Source: Elymus sibiricus (taxonomy: Eukaryota; Streptophyta; Magnoliopsida; Poales; Poaceae). From it: a stretch of 64,000 nt of DNA. Below are positions 57,331-64,000 of this stretch, one piece after another (positions within the stretch are counted from its first letter, which is position 1; every line of letters starts with the position of its first letter). The notes beneath the pieces were generated by a model that did no database searches, was not told the DNA's origin, and saw nothing but the letters and a program-made list of their open reading frames with translations. The translations under genes and the position numbers were made by a program. The stretch is taken from positions 239,102,166 through 239,166,165 of the forward strand of contig CM077666.1 of assembly GCA_039707655.1 (NCBI GenBank). Reading direction: 5' to 3'.

Positions 57331-58195
57331 AGAGCCGGCTTATCCTTGCATAAACTTGTAAAGAATTTTTTGCCATGGCCGCCATTGGTGGGCGGCTTGT
57401 AATAGGATAGCATAAACCTTTGATGCCTTGCTGATGCCAGTGCCATCGCGCATTGGATTCCTTAACCGCTTGTGCACAACACTCAAAATGCCTTGCCTCT
57501 TAAGTCCTCTTTGGGCTGCGAGAGCCGGTTCCTGTTAATAGAACGGTGCTGCTGAAACCACAAAGGCATGTGATGGCGAGTTAGGATATCATATGAACGA
57601 GTAATCGATGTTACTATTGCAATGAATCAAGAATATGATAGGAACTTAAGTGAATGCAATGCACGGATGTATGTATGTATGCAAAAATAAATGTGATGCA
57701 CGGAATATGCATGGAACAATCCGGCTCATAAAATCTAAGCCGCCTGCTAAACACAACGTTAAACTACCGGCTCATAAGCCTAAGCCAGAATACGCTTCAT
57801 CAGGAAGCCGGCACTTTGGCCTGTTGGTTTGTCCTCGCTTTCTGAAAGCCGGCTCTCCACAACCAATCGAACGTTTTAACTCGGATGAATTCAGGGTCAC
57901 ATACATGATTGACTCATCAGACGTACGCCGGGTTGTTTTTATAGGGAGTAGCATCTTGCTAACAGGTAGGTTTAACCAACGTTGTCGCATCTCGCCGGGT
58001 TAAGAGGGTTTTGTAAGCTAAACTCAATTGAGTTGGAAGCCCCCAAGTAACCAAGACCAACAAATAAAGATCCAGTACACAAGTTTTGAGGCAAAACAAC
58101 ACCTTCACACAGTGTTGCTGGTCGATATTATATTTGATCAAAAAGAGGTATATACATGATAGAAGTTATGTACAAGGTGTAACCTAGTCAATGAC
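57331..58195. other. Spacer between the antisense gene and pol end in element E
   Basis: Presumed 3' UTR of the antisense gene ('cttgtaataggatagcataa' at about 57396-57415 could serve for polyadenylation), then repeated 'gccggctcataa' phrases near 57720-57860. No gene seen. Confidence 0.4.
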
Positions 58196-58321
58196 TTAGG
58201 TGTAATACGGCCGGAGCTAGGCAATGTTCCAGGGCCGGCTTGTTTCCTCCTCAGACGTGCGTGACTTCTCTGCTTCACGTATATCAACCAGGTAATATGA
58301 CCCATTGTTGAGATTCTTGCT
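58196..58321 (-). pseudogene. C-terminus of pol (integrase tail) of element E
   Basis: Minus-strand frame 'NNGSYYLVDIREAE', 'EEETSRPWNIA', then TAG (58217-58219) and 'LRPYYT' followed by TAA at 58196-58198. This is the usual end of a gypsy integrase of the Tat group ('RPWN...LRxYYT'). It proves that gag-pol of E is on the minus strand and the gene at 53704-57330 is antisense. The copia insertion at 58322 cuts it. Confidence 0.75.
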
Positions 58322-59454
58322 TGTTGGAAATATGCCCTAGAGGCAATAATAAATTGGTTATATTTCCTTGTTCATGATAATCGTTTATTATCCATGCTAT
58401 AATTGTATTGATTGGAAACTCAAATACATGTGTGGGTACATAGACAACACTGTGTCCCTAGTAAGCCTCTAGTTGACTAGCTCGTTGATCAAAAGATGGT
58501 TAAGGTTTCCTAGCCATAGACATGAGATGTCATTTGATAACGGGATCACATCATTAGGAGAATGATGTGATGGACAAGACCCAAACTATAAACGTAGCAT
58601 ATGATCGTGTCAGTTTATTGCTATTGTTTTCTGCATGTCAAGTATCTGTTCCTATGACCATGAGATCATGCAACTCCCTGACATCGGAGGAGTACCTTGT
58701 GTGTATCAAACGTCGCAACGTAACTGGGTGACTATAAAGGTGCTCTACAGGTATCTCCGAGGGTGTCTGTTGGGTTGGCATGGATCAAGACTGGGATTTG
58801 TTACTCCGTGTGACGGAGAGGTATCTCAGGGCCCACTCGGTAATACAACATCACAATGAGCCTTGCAAGCAATGTGACTAAAATGTTAGCCACGAGATCT
58901 TGTATTACGGAACGAGTAAAGAGACTTGCCGGTAACGAGATTGAACTAGGTATAGAGATACCGACGATCGAATCTCGGGCAAGTAACATACCGAAGAACA
59001 AAGGGAACAGTATACGGGATTAACTGAATCCTTGACATAGAGGTTCAACCGATAAAGATCTTCGTAGAATATGTAGGAGCCAATATGGGCATCCAGGTCC
59101 CGCTATTGGTTATTGATCGTAGAGGTGTCTCGGTCATGTCTACATAGTTCTCGAACCCGCAGGGTCTACACACTTAACGTTTGGTGACGATTAGTATAGT
59201 TGAGTTATTTTGTTGGTGACCGAAGGTTGTTCGGAGTCCCGGATAAGATCCCGCACATGACGAGGATCTCCGGAAGAGTCCGGAGGTAAAGATTGATATA
59301 TGTGATAATAGTGTTTTGGTTTCCGGAAGGGTTCCGGAATTCACCGGAAGGGGTTCCGGATGTTTACCGAAGTGTTCGGGTGCAGCAACACTTTATATGA
59401 GCCAAAGGGATAAAGCCCACGAGGTATTGGAAAGTGCAAAAGGAAGTTTTGCTG

Positions 59455-59612
59455 CTGCCTTAAGCGGTACTACCGCTGGTAAGGCAGTACTACCGCATAA
59501 GCGGTACTACCGCTTGTGTGAAGCGGTACTACCGCTTGTGTGAAGCGGTACTACCGCTCAAGCGGTACTACCGCTCGTGAGCGGTACTACCGCTTGTGCG
59601 CGGTACTGCAGG
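59455..59612. repeat. Array of GCGGTACTACCGC dyads in the copia LTR
   Basis: Six perfect 13 bp 5-3-5 dyads, one with a single mismatch and one half copy, in 150 bp. Two intervals are identical ('ttgtgtgaa'). They lie about 110 to 260 bp upstream of the LTR TATA box. Confidence 0.9.
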
Positions 59613-59714
59613 GATCCGAGTTGGACTCTTTCCCTGCGGGCCAAACCGACCTTGTGCGGGCAAAACCGACCTGGAGGAGGCTTTTACTCCAAGTTTAGAC
59701 CCCAAGGCTCAACA

Positions 59715-59722
59715 TATAAATA
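59715..59722 (+). promoter_or_regulatory. TATA box of the copia LTR
   Basis: TATAAATA followed by 'gaggggcagggc'. Position in the LTR is as expected for the U3/R boundary of this family. Confidence 0.7.
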
Positions 59723-60180
59723 GAGGGGCAGGGCTAGCACACGGGACACATTAAGATTTCCCAAGCCGTGTGTCGGCAACCGTAACCCTCTAGTTCTCAC
59801 GTCATAATCTCCGTAGTGCTTGGCGAAGCCCTGCAGAGATTGTTCCTCACCACCATCACCACGCCGTCGTGCTGCCGGAACTCATCTACTACTTCATCAT
59901 CGCTCGGTGGATCGAGGAGGTGAAGGCGTCATCAAGCCGTACGTGTGTTGAACGCGGAGGTGCCGTCCGTTCGGCACTAGTTCGTGATCGGATCGAGGGA
60001 CGACTTGCGATTTTGATCGCGGAGACGTTCGACTACATCAACCGTGTTTCTTAACGCTTCCGCTTAGCGATCTACAAGGGTATGTAGATTCACTCTCCCT
60101 CTCGTATATGCTCATCACCATGGATAGATCTTGTGTGTGCGTAGGAAAATTTTTGTTTCCCATGCAACGTTACCCAACAG

Positions 60181-60192
60181 TGGCATCTGAGC
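60181..60192 (+). other. Primer binding site, degenerate initiator Met type
   Basis: TGGCATCTGAGC against the standard TGGTATCAGAGC: two mismatches. It follows the LTR end after one base. Confidence 0.7.
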
Positions 60193-61421
60193 TAGGTCTA
60201 TGCGTAGATGAGATCTCGAGTAGAACACAAACGAGTTGTGGGCGTGGGTGTATACATATTGCTTGCCGTTACTAGTTGATACTTGATTCGGCGGTATTGT
60301 GAGATGAAGCGGCCCGGACCGACATTACGCGTACGCTTACGCGAGACAGGTTCCTTCAACTGACATGTAACTTCGTTGCATAAAGATGGCTAGCGGGTGT
60401 CTGTCTCTCTCACTTTAGTTGAATCGATTTCAATGAAGAGGGTTCTTTTAGAAGATCAAAAAGCAATCACTACACCACGTTGTGGTTTTGCGTAGGTAAG
60501 AACGGTTCTTGCAAACCCGTAGCAGCCACGTAAAATTTGCAACAACAATTAGAGGATGTCTAACTTGTTTTTGCAGGGTATGTTGTGATGTGATATGGCC
60601 AATTACATGATGAGATATATGTGATGTATGAGATGATCATGTGTTGTATAGAATATCACGACTTGCATGTCGATGAGTACGGCAACTGGCAGGAGCCATA
60701 GAGTTGTCTTTAATTATTTTTCGCCGTTTTGCTTTACTTTATCGCTATGAGTTAGCAATAGTCGTGGAAGCAACAGTCGGCGCGACAACCTCATGGCGAC
60801 ACGTTGATGGAGATCATGGTGTCATGCCGGTGACGATGGAGATCATGCCGGTGCTTTGGAGATGGAGATCAAAAGCACAAGTTCATGGCCATATCATGTC
60901 ACTTATGATTTGCATGTGATGTTAATCCTTTTATGCATCTTATTTTGCTTAGGACGACGGTAGCATTATAAGGTGATCCCTCACTTAAATTTCAAGATAA
61001 AATTGTGTTCTCCCCGAGTGTGCACCGTAGCGAAAGTTCGTCGTTTTCGAGACACGCCGTGATGATCGGGTGTGATAGACTCTACGTTCACATACAACGG
61101 GTGTAAGCCATGTTGCACGTGCGGAACACTCGGGTTAAACTTGACGAGCCTAGCATGTACAGACATGGCCTCGGAACACAAGAGACCGAAAGGTCGAACA
61201 TGAGTCATATAGTAGATATGATCAACATGAAGATGTTCACCATTGAAACCACCTCAACTCACGTGATGATCGGACTTGAGTTGGTGAATTTGGATCATGT
61301 TTCACTCGAATGACCGGAGGGATGTCAATTTGAGTGGGAGTTTTTTAAGTAATATGATTAACTAAACTCATTATCTAGAACAATAGTCTAAGTTGTCTTT
61401 GCTATATTTATGTTGTAGATC
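60193..61421 (+). other. Untranslated leader of the copia element
   Basis: No convincing coding frame. In this family the leader precedes the gag ATG at 61422. Confidence 0.6.
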
Positions 61422-62555
61422 ATGGCTCGCGCAGTAGCACCCCTGAATTTTAATGCGTTCCTAGAGAAAGCTAAATTGAAAGATGATGGAAGTAACTTTG
61501 TGGACTGGGCCCGTAATCTAAGGATTATCCTTACGGCTTCCCAGAAGGCTTATGTCCTTGATGCACCGCTTGGTGATCCACCCGCTCCAGTTGAGTCTCT
61601 AGACGTTGCGAACGCCTGGCAGGCTCGTTCTGAAGATTACTCAATAGTTCAATGTGCAATATTGTATGGCTTAGAACCGGGACTTCAAAGACGTTTTGAA
61701 CGTCATGGAGCATATGAGATGTTCCAGGAGTTGAAGTTTATCTTTCATAAGAATGCCCGGATCGAGAGATATGAGATCTCCGATAAGTTCTATGCTTGCA
61801 AGATGGAGGAGAACGGGTCTATCAGTGATCACGTGCTCAGAATGTCTGGGTACTCCACCCGTCTGGCTGAATTGGGGATGCCCCTTCCGCTAGAGGCTAT
61901 CACTCACAGAGTTCTTCAATCATTGCCACCTAGCTACAAGAGCTTCGTGTTGAACTATAACATGCACGGGATGAACAAGTCAGTCGCCGAGCTGTTTGCG
62001 ATGCTGAAAGCCGCTGAGTCTGAAATTCAGAAGGAGCATCAAGTGTTGATGGTCAATAAAACCACTAGTTTCAAGAAAAATGGCAAGGGTAAGAAGGGTA
62101 ACTCCAAGAAGAGTGGCAAAGCAGTTGCTCCTCTCATGAAGAAACCCAAGGCTGGACCCAAACCAGAAACTGTGTGTTTTCATTGCAAGGGAACTGGACA
62201 CTGGAAGCGGAACTACCCCAAGTATTTGGCTGACAAGAAGGCGGCCAACAACAAACAAGGTATATATGATATACATGTTATTGATGTGTACCTTACCAAC
62301 TCTCGTTGTAGTGCCTGGGTATTTGATACCGGTGCGGTTGCTCATATTTGCAACTCAAAACAGGAACTTCGGAATAGACGGAGGCTGGCAAAGGACGAAG
62401 TGACGATGCGCGTGGGAAATGGTTCCAAGGTTGATGTGATCGCCGTCGGCATGCTCGCTCTTCGATTACCATCGGGATTAGTGATAAACCTGAATAATTG
62501 TTATTTAGTGCCTGCGTTAAGCATGAACATTATATCTGGATCTTGTTTATTGTGA
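61422..62555 (+). pseudogene. Copia gag and protease, ending at a nonsense codon
   Basis: ATG at 61422 opens gag: 'LNFNAFLEKAKLKDDGSNFV' near the N-terminus, 'YEMFQELKFIFHKNARIERY' in the capsid, and a Lys-rich linker ('KKNGKGKKGNSKKSGK'). The nucleocapsid zinc knuckle is Cys-Phe-His-Cys ... His ... but the fourth ligand is Tyr (TAC at 62214-62216) instead of Cys. The protease follows with 'WVFDTGAVAHICN'; its Asp is kept and the residue after Gly is Ala. The same frame meets TGA at 62553-62555 and then continues with pol, so this is one polyprotein with one stop, explicable by CGA to TGA. Otherwise full length. Confidence 0.9.
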
Positions 62556-64000
62556 GACGGTTACTCATTTAAATCAGAGAATAATGGTTGTTCTATTTAT
62601 ATGAGTAATATCTTTTATGGTCATGCACCCAATGTGAGGGGTTTATTCTTATTGAATCTCGATAGTAATGATACACATGTTCATAACATTGATGCCAAAA
62701 GATGTAGAATTGATAATGATAATACCACTTTCTTGTGGCACTGCCGTTTAGGTCATATTGGCGTAAAATGCATGAGGAAGCTCCATGCTGATGGACTTTT
62801 GGAGTCACTTGATTTTGAATCACTTGACACATGTGAGCCATGCCTCATGGGCAAGATGACTAAAACGCCGTTCTCTGGTACAATGGAACGGGCAAGTAAC
62901 TTATTGGAAATCATACATACTGATGTGTGCGGTCCGATGAGTATTGAGGCGCGCGGTGGTTATCGTTACTTTCTCACCTTCACTGATGACTTAAGTAGAT
63001 ATGGGTATATTTACTTAATGAAACACAAGTCTGAAACATTTGAAAAGTTCAAACAATTTCAGAGTGAAGTTGAGAATCATCGTCACAAGAAGATTAAATT
63101 CCTACGATCTGATCGAGGAGGAGAATATCTGAGTTATGAGTTTGGCAGTCACTTAAGACAATGTGGAATTGTTTCACAATTGACACCGCCTGGAACACCA
63201 CAGCGTAATGGTGTGTCCGAACGTCGTAATCGAACCTTATTGGATATGGTGCGATCTATGATGTCTCTTGCCGATTTGCCACTATTCTTTTGGGGTTATG
63301 CATTAGAGACAGCTGCATTCACTTTAAATAGGGCACCATCGAAATCCGTTGAGACGACGCCATATGAACTTTGGTTTGGCAAGAAGCCAAAGCTGTCGTT
63401 TCTAAAAGTTTGGGGATGTGATGCTTATGTCAAAAAGCTTCAGCCTGAAAAGCTGGAACCCAAAGCGGAGAAATGCGTCTTCATAGGATACCCGAAAGAG
63501 ACAGTTGGGTATACCTTCTACCTCAGATCCGAAGGCAAAGTGTTTGTCGCTAAAAACGGAACATTTCTTGAGAAAGAGTTTCTCTCGAAAGAATTGAGTG
63601 GGAGGAAGATAGAACTTGATGAGGTTGTTGAACCTTTACTTCAACCTGAAAGTAGCGCAGCGCAGAAAGATGTTTCTGTAGAGCCTACATCAGCTGAAGA
63701 GAAAGTTAATGATGATGATCATGAAGCTTTGGATCAAGTTGCTATCGAACCTCGTAGGTCGACAAGGACGCGTACTGCTCCTGAGTGGTACGGCAACCCT
63801 GTCTTAGAGGTCATGTTGTTGGACAACGATGAACCTACGAGCTATGGAGAAGCGATGATGGGCCCGGATTCCGAGAAATGGTTAGAGGCCATGAAATCCG
63901 AGATGGGATCCATGTATGAAAACAAAGTATGGACTTTGGAAGTATTACCTGAAGGGCGTAAGGCCATTCAGAACAAATGGATCTTTAAGAGGAAGACGGA
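62556..64000 (+). pseudogene. Copia integrase and start of reverse transcriptase, open to the window end
   Basis: Same frame as gag after the TGA, with no further stop. Integrase zinc region ('WHCRLGHI ... CEPCLMGK'). Catalytic core with Asp at 62922-62924 ('HTDVCGP'), Asp at 63111-63113 ('RSDRGGEY') and Glu at 63219-63221 ('SERRNR'), DD35E spacing exact. Copia-typical C-terminal region 'KVWGCDAYVK' and 'CVFIGYPKET'. A linker with many Glu/Asp leads to the reverse transcriptase entry ('WLEAMKSEMGSMYENKVWTL', 'NKWIFKRK') where the window ends. It would be expressed only if the upstream TGA were read through. Confidence 0.9.

Larger units (their letters stand above)
52151..58321 (-). mobile_element. 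Element E: Tat-like gypsy element with a spliced antisense gene, interrupted by copia
   Basis: Minus-strand element: 3' LTR at 52151-52678 on the left, polypurine tract, an antisense (plus-strand) spliced gene at about 53058-57330, and the C-terminus of pol at 58321-58196. The rest of pol, gag and the 5' LTR lie beyond the copia insertion and outside the window. The 5 bp before the LTR (accgc, 52146-52150) should recur at the unseen far end. The LTR outer end resembles that of the element at 12591-13182. Confidence 0.7.
58322..60179 (+). repeat. 5' LTR of the copia element, 1858 bp
   Basis: Starts TGTTGGAAAT and ends CCCAACA, directly followed by the primer site. It contains a dyad array (59460-59610), TATAAATA at 59715-59722 and a 'caccatcaccacgccgtcgt' stretch near 59848. 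Confidence 0.9.
58322..64000 (+). mobile_element. Angela/BARE/WIS-type copia retrotransposon, 5' part
   Basis: 5' LTR 58322-60179, primer site, leader of about 1.2 kb, gag-protease-integrase-reverse transcriptase in one frame with a single TGA, running off the window. The LTR start TGTTGGAAATATGCCC is the hallmark of this very abundant Triticeae copia family. Likely target copy: ttgct at 58317-58321. This is the least decayed element in the window and probably the youngest insertion of the right-hand nest. Confidence 0.9.

Overview
This is a gene-poor intergenic stretch from a large grass genome, almost certainly Triticeae (wheat, barley, rye or Aegilops). The evidence is the set of repeats: a copia element of the Angela/BARE/WIS type, an Athila-type element with Sabrina-like LTRs, a Tekay-like gypsy element with about 4 kb LTRs, several Tat-lineage gypsy elements, a CACTA transposon and a hAT-type MITE. 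I see no ordinary host gene, rRNA, tRNA or CRISPR array. Nearly all of the DNA is nested transposable elements.

Layout. 1-7214: a minus-strand gypsy-type element cut by the left edge of the window (decayed gag, His/Cys/Asp/Met-rich extension, leader, primer binding site, LTR). 7215-9345: unclassified DNA ending in a 55 bp GGCC-rich minisatellite. 9346-13182: 3' end of a plus-strand element with an LTR at 12591-13182. 13183-43185: a Tat-like element (C). Its 3' LTR is split by a Tekay-like element (A, 15769-42979, flanked by the 5 bp duplication agaat). A contains a second Tekay-like element (B, 22642-40753). B's 3' LTR contains a minus-strand Tat element (D, 30644-39490, duplication gacac), and A's 3' LTR remnant contains a 523 bp hAT-like MITE. 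43197-49438: a non-autonomous Athila-like element. Its 3' LTR is interrupted at 49439 by a CACTA transposon. The CACTA is interrupted at 52151 by another minus-strand Tat-like element (E), and E is interrupted at 58322 by the Angela-type copia element, which runs off the right edge inside reverse transcriptase.

The most interesting content is a repeated design. In the gypsy elements D and E, and probably in C and the Athila-like element, an antisense reading frame lies between the end of pol and the 3' LTR, with its 5' end beside the LTR, so it is convergent with gag-pol. In D it is an intact 243-codon frame encoding a plant B3 DNA-binding domain with a basic N-terminus and an acidic Ser/Glu/Asp tail. 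In E it is a spliced gene with its own TATA box, a 5'-UTR intron and six coding exons; its product resembles the plant 'putative gypsy type transposon' family. The CACTA element carries a second, different B3-domain gene. The window therefore suggests that DNA-binding regulator genes have been taken up by transposons more than once.

The retrotransposon proteins are mostly broken by nonsense codons, many explicable by C-to-T change, and by small frameshifts. The Angela-type copy is close to intact: one TGA and a lost zinc-knuckle cysteine are the visible defects.
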